Shown: piece by piece, positions 38,690-48,409 of the stretch
Layout: every line of letters starts with the position of its first letter
How positions within the stretch are numbered: position 1 is the stretch's first letter
Assembly (NCBI GenBank): GCA_021186555.1
Contig: JAJKFL010000012.1
Span: 682,001 to 746,000, forward strand
Direction of reading: 5' to 3'
DNA length: 64,000 bases
Origin: Reticulitermes speratus
Lineage: Eukaryota > Arthropoda > Insecta > Blattodea > Rhinotermitidae
Position numbers and translations under genes: made by a program
The notes under the pieces: model-generated
Seen by the model: the letters and a program-made list of their open reading frames with translations, nothing else
Databases searched by the model: none
What the model was told of the DNA's origin: nothing

Positions 38690-38886
38690 AGGACACTGCA
38701 GAAATTTGCGTAATGGGGAGGTTCATGATCTTTGTTCCTCGCTATATATTAATTGGGGTGATCAAATGAAGCTGAAAAAGATGGGCAGGGAATGTGGCAT
38801 GTGAAGAAGAAACCTGAAGGAAAAAGACCATTTGGAAGGTCTAGGTATAGATGGGAAAATATTACATTGGGTCTTACAGAAACAGG
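38690..38886 (+). mobile_element. RTE-like LINE, C-terminal fragment (left of nested SINE)
   Basis: Frame reads LRNGEVHDLCSS then KLKKMGREC..., matching KLHNEELHDLYSS...RRMRWAGH. Ends at CTTACAGAAACAGG (38873-38886), the duplicated target. Confidence 0.7.
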
Positions 38887-39088
38887 TTCTCCGCACCCGT
38901 CCAGACAGGCCCTGGGGACCACCCAGCCTCCTGTACAATGGGTACCACGACATTCCTGGGGGTAAAGAGCCGGGGCGTAGCGTTGACCACCTAACCCAAC
39001 TAATGCCAAGGTTAAAAAAGAGTAAGGTATACCTCTACTCCCCCTTTGGGTCTTCATGGCGTGTTCTAGGGTGACCTTTACCTTTTAC
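38887..39088 (+). mobile_element. 5'-truncated SINE family 1 with 14-bp target duplication
   Basis: Body TTCTCCGCACCCGTCCAGAC..., CCTGGGGACCACCCAGCCTC, end GTGACCTTTACCTTTTAC. Lacks the tRNA head. CTTACAGAAACAGG flanks it at 38873-38886 and 39089-39102. Confidence 0.9.
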
Positions 39089-39245
39089 CTTACAGAAACA
39101 GGAAAGAAGGGAATGGACTGGTTTAATCTGGCTCAGCACAGGGACAAGTGGCAGGTTGTTGTGATCACAGCAATGGTTTTGTGAAGTGTGTTGAATTTGT
39201 TTACAGGAATTATTAGCTTCTCAGCAAGGGCTTGGCTCCACATGA
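39089..39245 (+). mobile_element. RTE-like LINE 3' end (right of nested SINE)
   Basis: GAATGGACTGGTTTAATCTG, GCTCAGCACAGGGACAAGTG, then the 3' end with TTATTAGCTTCTCAGCAAGG. Continues 38690-38886. Confidence 0.7.
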
Positions 39246-39470
39246 TTAGATATTATTCACAGTAAAGATGCACACTTTAAACAAAATTGTGGCAGAAATA
39301 ATCACAAGACCAGAAAACATGAAGCACAATTTGTAAAGCTTTTTTTTTAATAAAGAACCTCCGAAATGACATTATAGCATGTCCTGAAGCTTTCACAAAA
39401 TTCATTGAACTCTCTCTGGGATGACAGCTGCATCAGGTAGTTCAAACATATCAGTGTTTCAGAGACTGAC

Positions 39471-39508
39471 TGTGTCTCCATCACCAGAACCCTGTTGATG
39501 GAGACACA
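39471..39508. repeat. Short hairpin
   Basis: Arms TGTGTCTCCATCA (39471-39483) and TGATGGAGACACA (39496-39508), about 0.2 kb downstream of the gene C stop. Could be part of a small element or a 3' hairpin. Confidence 0.5.
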
Positions 39509-39712
39509 ATCAACCTGTCAGCCCAAGAAACTTTCACCCACTTTGCAGTAGTTACTTATACATACTTATAAAGAAACTGTCAACAAACACAATAAAATAG
39601 TCACATGTGATTATTTTTAATTGTGTGATGTAAGTTAAGGTTGAGCCACCTGAGGATAAGATCTGAGAGACGAGTTGTAAACCTCACATCCGCAGTGTGA
39701 AATTTCAGGTTT

Positions 39713-40979
39713 CTACTGACCACAACTACCCTGTATGTCACATAGAAATTGCTTTCTCTGTATGTGCATAAGCATGTGATACTTTAATTTACTCCTGACA
39801 GGAAAACCTTTGCCACATTCATTACATTTAAAAGGCTTCTCCCCCATGTGTCTACGAATGTGATATTTCAGGTTTCCACTCTGAGATAATATTTTTCCAC
39901 AAATTTCACATTTGAAACACTTTTCCCCAGTGTGCATAAAGTTATGACGTTTCAAGTGTCCACTCTGTGAGAATTCTTTCCCACAAATGTCACATTTAAA
40001 ATGCTTATCACCCGTATGCGTAAGCATGTGACGCTTCAAGTTCCCACTTGTTGAAAATGCTTTCCCACAAATATCACATTTGAAACTATTTTCTCCAGTG
40101 TGTGTGAGGTTGTGACATTTAAGTTGTCCACTTTGTGAAAATTCTTTCCCACAGATATCACATTTAAAATTCTTTTCTCCCATATGTATAAGAATGTGAC
40201 GCTTCAGGTGTCCTTTCCGTGTAAAAGCACTCCCGCAAATGTCACATTTAAACCGATTTTCACCGATGTGTGAAACAAGATGACCCTTAAGATGTCCTCT
40301 TCGTGAAAAGACTTTCCCACACATGTCACACTTAAACGGCTTTTCACCAGTATGTGTATACATGTGGTACTCCAAGCGTTCACTCTTTACAAAAGCTTTG
40401 TCACAAACACCACACTTGAAAGCTCTTACCTCACTATGCATAAGAATGTGATCCTTCACGTGCCCACTCCGTGAGAATAATTTGCCACATATGTCACATT
40501 TAAAAGATTTCTTTCCCATGTGTGAAAGAAGGTGACGCTTCAAGTTCCCACTATGTGATAATTTAAGCCCACATATGTGACAACTAGATGTATCTTTCCC
40601 AGTTTGTATCCCTAGATTGCATGTATATGACTTCCAAGAAGTTTCAAATTCCAGTGGTTTCTCCTCCACATGCCTCTGAACATGCTCCTGAAGGAGTGAT
40701 CTGGAAGAGAAACCATCCCTGCATATTGTGCACTGAAAATATTACATTTGCTCTGTGTTTGAACTTCTGGGTGACTTGGGCCTCTCCTGTAAGACATTTC
40801 CACTAAACACTTCCTGCTGAAATTATTTGCTCTCACATGTACCACAAACTAATGGCATCTCACTATTTGTAGGAACCATTATTAGACACTGGTGTTTGAA
40901 CAACACATTACGTGTGAACGGTGCTTCACATTCAGTCAAATGTCCACACTTCAGGTTAGAAGTAATCAAATCACTGCGA
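39713..40979 (-). pseudogene. Gene C zinc-finger exon, 11 complete fingers after two TAA codons
   Basis: Entry after AG at 40980 (weak polypyrimidine tract, unlike gene B). The first 51 codons align with gene B (SNLKCGHLTE, SEMPLVC) and then hit TAA at 40825, with a second TAA at 40744 in the same frame. From 40732 the frame is open to TAG at 39715-39713. It carries FQCTICRDGF and then ten fingers, such as [19 protein letters not shown] and FKCNECGKGF PVRSKLKYH. The Cys and His positions of the ten distal fingers are intact, which is unusual for an old pseudogene. Confidence 0.82.
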
Positions 40980-40999
40980 CTCAGAAGTTCATAAAGCAT

Positions 41000-42140
41000 T
41001 ATTTACAAAAAGTATTGTGGACTTAGACTCATAGTCTGACTTTATACTGAGGATACTCTAACATATTGAGATTATTTAATGTGTGGGTGTTTTTGTAATG
41101 TGCGTTTTTTTAATTGTGTGTGGGTGTTTTTGTAAGGTGTGGATGTTTTGTTAAGGTGTGATGTTTTTGTAATGTGTGTACACTGTTCTAATGTGTGTAC
41201 TTGTATTTACTGTATGTATTTTGTTTTGTGAAAACCCAATTGCAGTAAATATAAATAATAATAATATATAATAATATTCTAGAGTAGACCAGTCTCTTAC
41301 GAGCTTTTACTCCAGTGAAAGTGTCCCAAAATAATCACGTATGGGTCACTGGCACCATGCACAGTGTAATAACTTTTGCATGAATTAAGTCAAGTCAAAG
41401 TGTTCATAGCTCATTGGCACGGACAAAACATGAAATGTCCCTTAAGAGAAACATACACATCAAATTTCTTTGTGGGGTTTGCATCTGCTTAGAGTAACAG
41501 CCTCCGCCTTGAAGACATACACTGCAGTGCAGCAGTTTGTCTGCTGTGTGTGCCTGAGTGTGAGTCCAGGCTTTCTCCTTGTGGAGTTTCAGTGTAAATG
41601 TCTGGTGCTCCGACTGTTACGTGCAAGACTGCAGTCACGTCAAAGGTGAGACAGGCAAATTAGGTAAAGCTTGAAACACCAGAATTAAAAGTGCACCACC
41701 ATGCACATACGCATAACTTACAGCAAATGCTGTACGGGAGTGGCGGTGGTCTAGGTCATGAAGGATTGCAACACTGCTGCCATAAGAGCAATGGTCAACT
41801 CTATAAACAGTAAATGGCCATTCAGGATGGGTCAGCTCTCTTTGTAGGATTTAAGAAAATACATACTTTCAATACACTGTGTTACGTAAGTGGTAGTTTC
41901 ATGCCAAATAATCAATTACCCCTACACTATGAATGCCATTATTTTGTGCGAGAGTAGGGTGATTAGTTACAATCTCAAGCTTACAGAATTAATTGAAGTG
42001 ACATAAAAATAAGTAACTCGTTGGCCAAGCAGTAAAACTATGGATATATAACTTTCAAAAACATGGACTTGTATCAAAAGAAACAACACAAAGAAAATTT
42101 CTGTAAAAACAATGCATTTAAAGATTCAATTCTTCTTGGA
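41000..42140. other. Gene C intron, no gene; low-complexity GTGTGGGTGTTTTTGTAA repeats
   Basis: Imperfect repeats of GTGTG...GTTTTTGTAA at about 41085-41215. The rest is unassigned. Confidence 0.4.
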
Positions 42141-42142
42141 CG

Positions 42143-42290
42143 TTACACTGTGTCGCTGGTTGAGCAATTCCTGATGTTTTGAAGGATTTTAGTGCCATCA
42201 AATTCAGGGTCAAGCAGTCCATTTTACTTCTGGACTGATTAACCCTTCAAAGCATCAGGAACCAATTGCCCAATGATACAGTGTCTCATA
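42143..42290. mobile_element. Inverted-repeat element, same family as 49233-49382
   Basis: Left ACACTGTGTCGCTGG...AATTCCTGATGTTTTGAAGG and right CCTTCAAAGCATCAGGAACC...GATACAGTGT are inverted. The centre keeps a trace of the hammerhead (minus CCCTGAATTTGA...AAAACATC). Confidence 0.55.
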
Positions 42291-42423
42291 TCAGAAGGCT
42301 TGAATCTTAAGCAATACCACTGTGAGATCCTCAAATCTCACATTCAGTGTATTAATTTTCAATTTCCCCTTTTGAACTTCTGACAGGTATTTTCTGTAAA
42401 AATCAAATTTCATTAGGAACCAG

Positions 42424-42665
42424 GGTAGTGTAGCCTGTGTAGTGACTACGCTACACGCTGGATGACTGTCAATTCACAATTTGATTCCCAGCAGGGACAG
42501 GATGTGTTTCTATTATCTGAAGCATCCAGACTGGCTCTGTGACCTACCCAACCTCCGTTTCAATGGAAACTTCGATCCCTTTCCTAAACGATAAAACTGA
42601 CCACTCACCCCCATCTAGTGCCACGCTTATGAATGAGTGGCACCACACCTTCACTCCCCCATACG
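42424..42665 (+). mobile_element. SINE family 1, diverged
   Basis: Head GTAGTGACTACGCTACACGC, ATTTGATTCCCAGCAGGGAC; body CACCCCCATCTAGTGCCACG. Matches 43690-43983 over its length with many differences. Confidence 0.6.
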
Positions 42666-43189
42666 ATTCATAGTGTTGCACAAGGACTTATAAATCCTCG
42701 TGTTGTTTTGGAATAATTATTTTTTGTAGTAAAAGTAATACGCTGCTGAAATCATTACCCCATTAACAAAAATGTGCATATATTAATTTGCTTATGTGGG
42801 TAGCGAATACATCCTCATGTTACAAGCTCTGGCCTGTTGTGAAGGCAGCAGTTAGCTGGCGCAACGTTACTATCGATGAACTGATCTGACAATGTATAAA
42901 CCATGGCTAAACAGAGCTTATAGGTCAACATCATGCAGCTTGGTGTAGTCATGGCAACTTCTGGAGATATGGCAATGCAGAAATTGGATTACTATTATTG
43001 AAACAAGAAAAATGTGGGGGAAAAATGATGTTCACTTACTCTGGCACTGGCTATCACTTGTTAGGAGCAAAGCAGTTAAATTCAACATTCACACCACACA
43101 AATATTAATCCAGTCATGTCTGTAAGTGCTTTGTTTAATGTTGCTGTCAACTGCAATGATTATATAGCATCAATGATAGAGAAACAAAT

Positions 43190-43365
43190 GAGAATGGAGC
43201 ATTGGTGGAATGACAGACAGGCAAAAACTGAAGTACTTGGTGAGAAGTCCATCACACTGCCATATTGTCCACCACAAATCCTTTTACTGACCTGGGATTG
43301 AACTCAGGACTCTGTGGTGAGGGGCTGCCAACTAAACACCTGAACCATGGAACAGCCAATCCAGT
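43190..43365 (-). mobile_element. tRNA-like repeat, family 3
   Basis: Shares GGAGCATTGGTGGAATGACA...GAAGTACTTGG with 44355-44460. On the minus strand GAGTTCAATCCCAGG is a B-box-like match. It is only 100 nt from gene C exon 43534-43464. Assignment as a SINE is tentative. Confidence 0.4.
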
Positions 43366-43463
43366 CTCCAGTAACATTAACTAAATCAAACATGTTTAAA
43401 CTTGCACTGCCACAACATTCAATCAGCCACCATTCTGACACACAGCTCTAACGGTTCACTTAC

Positions 43464-43534
43464 CTGTTCTCACAAAATTCCTCCCCTTCGGGCGATCCTT
43501 CATCTTCATGAGCTGCTAAGTGCACTGTGTCTTC
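43464..43534 (-). CDS. Gene C 71-nt exon (EDTVHLAAHEDEG...)
   Basis: Acceptor AACTGCAG, donor GTAAGTGA, phase 0 in and phase 2 out. The peptide EDTVHLAAHE DEGSPEGEEF CEN is strongly acidic. It is the intact counterpart of the frameshifted gene B exon 36544-36487. Confidence 0.75.
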
Positions 43535-43689
43535 CTGCAGTTAATCATCTGTCTTAAATGTACTGATATCAGGTACAGGTACAGTCAAAACACAAGTTTA
43601 CAAAGTATTTGAAGCCACTAAACACTTCTTCACCATCAACAATACAATGCCATCTGAAATAAAACAAATATTTCACACACTTAATATTG

Positions 43690-43983
43690 TATGAGCTGGG
43701 ATAGCTCAGTCGGTATAGCAGACTCGCTATGGGCTGGAAAGGTCCGGGGATCGAAACCCGGTGGGGGCGAGATTTTCCGCACCCATACAGATCGGCCCTG
43801 GGGCCCACCCAGCCTCCTATACAATGGGTATCGGGTCTCTTCCCGGGGGGTAAAACGGCCGGGGCGTGGAGTTAACCACCCACCCCCATCTAGTGCTGAG
43901 GTTAAAGAAAGAGTACAGCTATACCTCTACTCCCCCTCTGGACCTTCATGGACCGTTCTAGGGAGAGCTTTACCTTTACCTTT
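43690..43983 (+). mobile_element. SINE family 1, full-length copy
   Basis: tRNA-derived head with A box TAGCTCAGTCGG (about 43699-43710) and B-box-like GGGATCGAAACCC, a body with GGGCCCACCCAGCCTCCTAT and CACCCCCATCTAGTGCTGAG, and end GCTTTACCTTTACC. Flanked by the 13-bp duplication ACACTTAATATTG (43677-43689 and 43984-43996). Best copy in the window, inside the last intron of gene C. Other copies: 10.4, 13.6, 38.9, 42.4, 51.8, 52.2, 61.2 and 61.6 kb. Confidence 0.92.
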
Positions 43984-44349
43984 ACACTTAATATTGCACA
44001 TCTTCCATGCAAGTGATACACTTAACAAGTTTACTGCCTACAAACTGCACTAATTCCTAAATATAAAAGCACTCCTACCTGTTTCAGCTATTACCTATAG
44101 CCATGATCAGAGAGTATCAATACTTATAGACATACGCAGCATTACAGTACAGCTTTGTCACACGTAGATGGTACAATATATTATGCCAGTATGATATTAG
44201 ACATCAGGGTGCAGTGTTACATTAAAATTATGTTAAAATTATTATAATACAAGACAGTTATTAAAATCTTCTGTAATCTTGAAACAGCGAAATCTCTTCG
44301 AGTGTAAATGAGTGGTAAATTCTGTGTTGTCACTCTGTACAGAGTGACA

Positions 44350-44465
44350 AATCAAGACGGAGCATTGGTGGAATGACGGAGGCAGATGAGAGCAGAAGTA
44401 CTTGGACAGCAACCTGTCACAGCGCCACTTTGTCCGCCACAAACTCCACATGGACTGGCCTCATG
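44350..44465. repeat. Second copy of family 3 repeat
   Basis: CGGAGCATTGGTGGAATGAC...AGAAGTACTTGG...CGCCACTTTGTCCGCCACAA parallels 43195-43285. Confidence 0.5.
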
Positions 44466-44699
44466 TGGAACAAAGTCAGCGTCCTGTCCCTCAAATTTCT
44501 GCGTCACTGCAGTTTTCTTACTGTCATCAATTTTAAGGCTGTGATGTCTTCAACAGGACATCAACACTTCAAACAGACGATAATCACCTACTGCTGACAT
44601 CAGCATGCATATGTCAATGAGGAGCAGGACACCACTGCCATAACAGTCCGGGCTTCATCATTTAACGACTCCCTGCATACGTCACGCGCTACTATTTTA

Positions 44700-45195
44700 C
44701 TTCTTTTTTTGTATGGGCATGAAACTTGGTCTCTCACACTAAGGGAAGAACATTAACAGTGTTTGAGAATAGGGTGCTGTGGAAGATATTTGGGCCTAAG
44801 GTGGCAAAGTAAAGGAAGACAGAAGTGCATGAGGAGCTGCACGATTTGTAGCCCTCACTAAACACTACTGAACAGACCAGATCAAGGTACATCACATGGG
44901 TGGATCATACGTGGCAGAAGTAAAATGTGTACAGGATTGTTGTGGAGAAGCCTGAAAAAAGACGCCATTTAGAAGCCTCAGACATAGATGAGAGGATAAA
45001 ATTTAAACAGAACTGAAATTCATAAGATGAGAGGATGTGAACTGGATTCATCTGGCTCAGGATAGAGGCAAGTGATGGGTTCTTGCAACCATGGTAATAA
45101 ACATTGGGTTCTGTAATGTGGGAACTTCCTGAGCAGCTAGAAACTATTAGCTTCTCAAGGACTTTGCTGCATGGAGTTGGTTATGCAAACATGCC
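44700..45195 (+). mobile_element. RTE-like LINE, C-terminal end and 3' UTR
   Basis: Frames read GHETWSLTLREEH, then shifted FENRVLWKIFGP-like, ...CMRSCT, GLDSSGSG-like; ends CTTCTCAAGG...GCATGGAGTTGGTTATG, the plus-strand version of the family end. Many shifts. Confidence 0.75.
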
Positions 45196-45577
45196 TCTAT
45201 GGGACTCCCACAAGCTGACAATGAATTTTAACAACCAACATTTGACATAGTAAAAATGTAAACATCTCAGAAGATTGTCACTGAACCACTGGCTTAACAA
45301 TTATCAAGCTGCACAAGTTGTAAGAGCAAACCTGTCCAAGTGGTGGGGAAAAGGTGCAATATTATGAAACAAGAGAGTATTTCAACACGTTTAGTTAAAA
45401 AAATGGTTTCATAATTTCCTTGTCCCTGTTTGAGACATATGTTTGATAGATACCATGAGATCCCCTTGAAAAAAAAACATGAAGTAATTTTAAATCGAAC
45501 GAATGACACAATATATACAAGAAACACCGAGGTTTTATAATAATGTAACATCACACAAACTCATAAAAACAACTTAC

Positions 45578-45700
45578 AGATTCTTCAATCTTTGATAATG
45601 GATACATGATTGGAACTATCAACTCCTCATGGTTCATGCTGATGACTGTGTCACATTCGGTATCTGAGTCTGGTTCCTCTTTATTTACATTCCTGTACTG
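45578..45700 (-). CDS. Gene C 41-codon acidic exon (QYRNVNKEEPDS...)
   Basis: Acceptor ATTTTACAG, donor GTAAGT, 123 nt, phase 0 at both ends. It contains NKEEPDSDTE and ends YPLSKIEES. Same length and layout as 37247-37125 (gene B) and 26613-26491 (gene A). Confidence 0.75.
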
Positions 45701-45938
45701 CTGTAAAATAACGCGAGATTAACAATCAAATTTAATTCGTTCTACATTACTTCGAAACAGTCATCCAATAGCTTACACGCATACAAATTATTCCCCCATG
45801 TTTCTGTCATAAATAATTGCATAGGCCTATATTCTGATGAAACCACTTATTCTATCACGTACCAAACATTTCTATGTACAGAAAGAACTGTAATGACTAC
45901 TGAAGACACTGAACCAAAACTGACACACTGTAACTCAC

Positions 45939-46088
45939 CTGATCGTCACATAATACTACAGGGAACGCTGTTGTATCTACGTATTCTTCGTATTTTATAT
46001 CGGCACAAAGATCCTTCACTGACGAAACTAGAAGTATTCCTTCATTTAATTCCGAATGTTGTTTTTGTATATCCATCTTAGGCTTCAA
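45939..46088 (-). CDS. Gene C first coding exon (LKPKMDIQKQ...)
   Basis: Acceptor ACATTGCAG, donor GTGAGT, 150 nt, open throughout and phase 0 at the 3' end. The likely start is the ATG at 46076 (MDIQKQHSELNEG). It ends AFPVVLCDDQ with the acidic run IKYEEYVD. It sits where gene A has its transposase-like exon. Confidence 0.65.
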
Positions 46089-46201
46089 CTGCAATGTCAA
46101 TATTATATTAATGAATTGCAGACGCAGGACTCATCAGCTGCATTCCATTTGTTAGGGAAGGTTAGGAATCGTTAGCACGGAACACTAATCATGGAGCTTA
46201 C

Positions 46202-46335
46202 GTACCGAACTAACTTGTTGAGAAAGTTGTACAGTATGGCGACACGGATAACTTGCCGGTCGGAAAGATGTTCACCGATAACGACCATGTGCAAATCACA
46301 TGACCGCCGGCGTCTCCGTGGCAGACTGGAACGCC
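46202..46335 (-). promoter_or_regulatory. Candidate leader exon and promoter of gene C
   Basis: CpG-rich stretch (GACCGCCGGCGTCTCCG, around 46302-46318) with a donor-like GTACGTAAGC at its 3' side, 114-118 nt before the acceptor of the first coding exon, so the intron would be short. I see no TATA box. A CACATG-type E-box occurs at about 46296. Confidence 0.3.
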
Positions 46336-46384
46336 TCATTCAAGTGTAGAATAAGCACATAATTCGTACGCGAAGCACTTCTTT

Positions 46385-46725
46385 CAGCACAGACGCGCGG
46401 GTATCCACACACCTAAAGAATACTGCGCTGTCACTAACACTAATTGAAACATGTAACCGAAGTCCATTTCGAAAGGAAAAAAACCGCCACACAGAACTAG
46501 TATGAGAAGGAATTCCTTCAGCACAGACGCACGCAGACACCAAAAGAACACAGCGCTGTCATTAGCACTAACTGAAACATCTAGCTCCGTCTCGAACGGA
46601 GCAAAATGAGGAATTCCTTCAGCACAGACGTGCATACACAGCGAAAGAACAGAGCGCTGTCACTAGCACTAGCTAAAAACACCTGAGTCAAAGTCCGTCT
46701 GTAACGGAGCTGTGAATGTTGTGAC
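46385..46725. repeat. Three diverged tandem copies upstream of gene C
   Basis: CAGCACAGACG(C/T) at 46385, 46519 and 46620 each starts a copy with AAAGAA(T/C)A...GCGCTGTCA(C/T)TA(A/G)CACTA and ends in a CCGT-TCG/AACGGA-like block. Spacing is 134 and 101 bp. CpG-rich, close to the inferred gene C promoter. Confidence 0.7.
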
Positions 46726-46729
46726 GTCC

Positions 46730-47140
46730 TTCATAAATAGCATAGTCCTTTCCTTTACACAGAGGACGTAGACAAAGAAGAATATCGTCACCCGCAGCAA
46801 CGGACCGAGCCGTGTGCAGCCATAGAACGAGGCGCGAAGCAATGGCAGCTGCACAAGTTGACGCTGATAAATGCAATAAGTTGAGAAATGCGATCCAGCA
46901 TGACACACATTTCTTTATTGAAAGACACCAGTGCTTTCACAGCACAGAAATACTATCTCAGGAAGTCCTGCCTCGCATACGGTAAACACAACACGGCAAC
47001 CAGGGATGCTAGCACTAGCCCGCACGACAAACAATAGTCTCTCGCATCTTGGGCAGAGGGGACGGGAATGCAGCTGGCGAGTGAGGCATACCAGCGCCAC
47101 ATACGACAGACAGGTAAAATTAATAAATTTTATATTATCA
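46730..47140. other. No gene recognised
   Basis: GC-richer than average. Overlapping 72-86-codon frames on both strands lack recognisable family features. Confidence 0.35.
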
Positions 47141-47215
47141 TCACCGTGCATTTTCACTTTATTTTTCAAAGAACCAACTAATGCACATTAAATGTCACTA
47201 TTTTAGTTGACACTA

Positions 47216-47257
47216 CCCCTACATATGTTTCGATCCTTATCGGATCATCATCAGGGG
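47216..47257 (-). ncRNA. Hammerhead-ribozyme-like motif, best preserved
   Basis: Minus: CCCC, CTGATGA (47253-47247), T, stem II GATCC/GGATC with loop GATAA, GAAACATATGTA, GGGG (47219-47216). Stem I is CCCC/GGGG, stem III ACA/TGT, triplet GTA. All core bases are present. One unpaired U after the core is shared by every copy. Confidence 0.65.
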
Positions 47258-47912
47258 GACTTTCTATCAAACTACACTTTTACACATCCGTAAGGTCATG
47301 TATTTTCGTTTGCAGTCAAGTCACTTTTTTGTTATATTATGTAACCCATAGGAAAAGGTTATGTTTAAATTGTAAAAACTAAGACACTGTATAAATTTCT
47401 AGAAAGTTACAAGTTTTGTGTCTATATTTACGTTGTTTATAACATTCGTTATCGTACTACTACGCACTTTTAATTTTATGTCACATATAGTCGTGGTACT
47501 TGGATATTGAAGGTCACTTTTGAATTACTCTGTTTTGTACTGCTTGTTGGCGTGCTGCGTGTTCGTGTTTGTGTCTAGTGCATGTTCACACTCCACTAGA
47601 CATCCAATCAACACGAACACGCAGCACGCCAACAAGCAATATATAACAGAGTAATTCAAAAGTGACCTTCAATATCCAAGTACCACGACTATACGTGACA
47701 TCAAGTTAGAAGTGCGTAGTAGTACGATAACGAATGTAACAACGTACATATAACACAAAACTTTTAACGTTCTAGAATTTTAGACAGGTCTTAGTTGTTA
47801 TAATTTAAATATTACCTTTTCCTAAAGGTTACATAATATAACAAAAAAGTGACGACTGCAAACGATAACACACCAACTTATGGATGTGTAAAAGTGTAGT
47901 TTGATAGAAAGT

Positions 47913-47955
47913 CCCCCTGATGATGATCCGATAAGGATCGAAACATATGTAGGTG
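47913..47955 (+). ncRNA. Hammerhead-ribozyme-like motif, inverted partner
   Basis: Same core and stem II as 47216-47257, on the plus strand (CTGATGA 47917-47923, GAAAC 47940-47944). Stem I 3' side is AGGTGT in place of AGGGGT, so it is weakened to about two pairs. Confidence 0.6.
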
Positions 47956-48112
47956 TAGTGTCAACTAAAATAGTGACATTTAATGTGCATTAGTTGGTTT
48001 GTTGAAAAATAGGTGAAATTAATGTAGCACATTCTATGATACGGCTACTAATTCGGTAACCGTGGCGAATTGGTCCCACGCGTCTGTGACATTCTACATA
48101 CCATAGATCAAC

Positions 48113-48400
48113 GTGAGCAAATTTAGTTTCAGTTTCTGGTTATTTAGGATGCAAATGAAGGTCATCAGAATTATAATGGGATGCAAGAGTAGAGATTCTT
48201 GTCGTAATCTATTTCAGAAATTGAGAATTTTACCACTAAAGTCACAGTACGTATCTTCTTTACTCTTATTGGTAGTTGATAATGAAGATCAATTTATAGT
48301 AAATTCGGAAAACTATAGTATAAATACGAGACAAAGTACTAACCTTCATTTACCTCAGGCAAATCTGGTTATACATAAAAAAAGGCATTTTGAAGGAACA
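48113..48400 (+). mobile_element. CR1/L2-like LINE fragment
   Basis: Frame reads RMQMKVIRIIMGCKSRDSCR, LFQKLRILPLKSQYVSSLLL and TRQSTNLHLPQANL, closely parallel to 18030-18260 (MQKKVLRIIVGCRNRESCRG, LTSQYIYSLL, TRQTENLHLSEANL). Truncated at both ends. Confidence 0.8.
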
Positions 48401-48409
48401 TTTTATTTT

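Larger units (their letters stand above)
39713..46206 (-). pseudogene. Gene C: C2H2 zinc-finger paralogue of B with in-frame stops before the fingers
   Basis: Gene-level entry. Exons: a possible CpG-rich leader ending near 46202-46206, then 46088-45939, 45700-45578, 43534-43464 and 40979-39713. The three short coding exons are intact and in phase (150, 123 and 71 nt; phases 0, 0, 2). In the finger exon, two TAA codons lie in frame at 40825-40823 and 40744-40742, ahead of 11 good fingers, so the full-length product would be truncated. An AG acceptor ending at 40733 (TATTTTCAG) enters the finger frame in phase 0. If the 71-nt exon were skipped, the upstream phase-0 exon could join there and bypass both stops. 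Calling it a pseudogene is therefore provisional. Confidence 0.6.
47145..48025. mobile_element. Large inverted-repeat element with a hammerhead-like motif in each arm (Penelope-type)
   Basis: Arms of about 430 bp meet near 47585. Examples are GGATATTGAAGGTCACTTTT/GTGACCTTCAATATCC and GCGTGCTG.../CAGCACGCCAACAAGCA. Both outer ends carry CATTAGTTGGTT and ACATATGT-type hammerhead sequence in opposite orientation. No coding frame inside. Known Penelope-like elements carry hammerheads in their terminal repeats; assignment here is inference. Confidence 0.7.

Noticed and set aside
40612-40845. 77-codon minus frame overlapping the gene C finger exon
   Set aside because: Wrong frame relative to the fingers. 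The homologous frame with gene B is the one that carries the two TAA codons.
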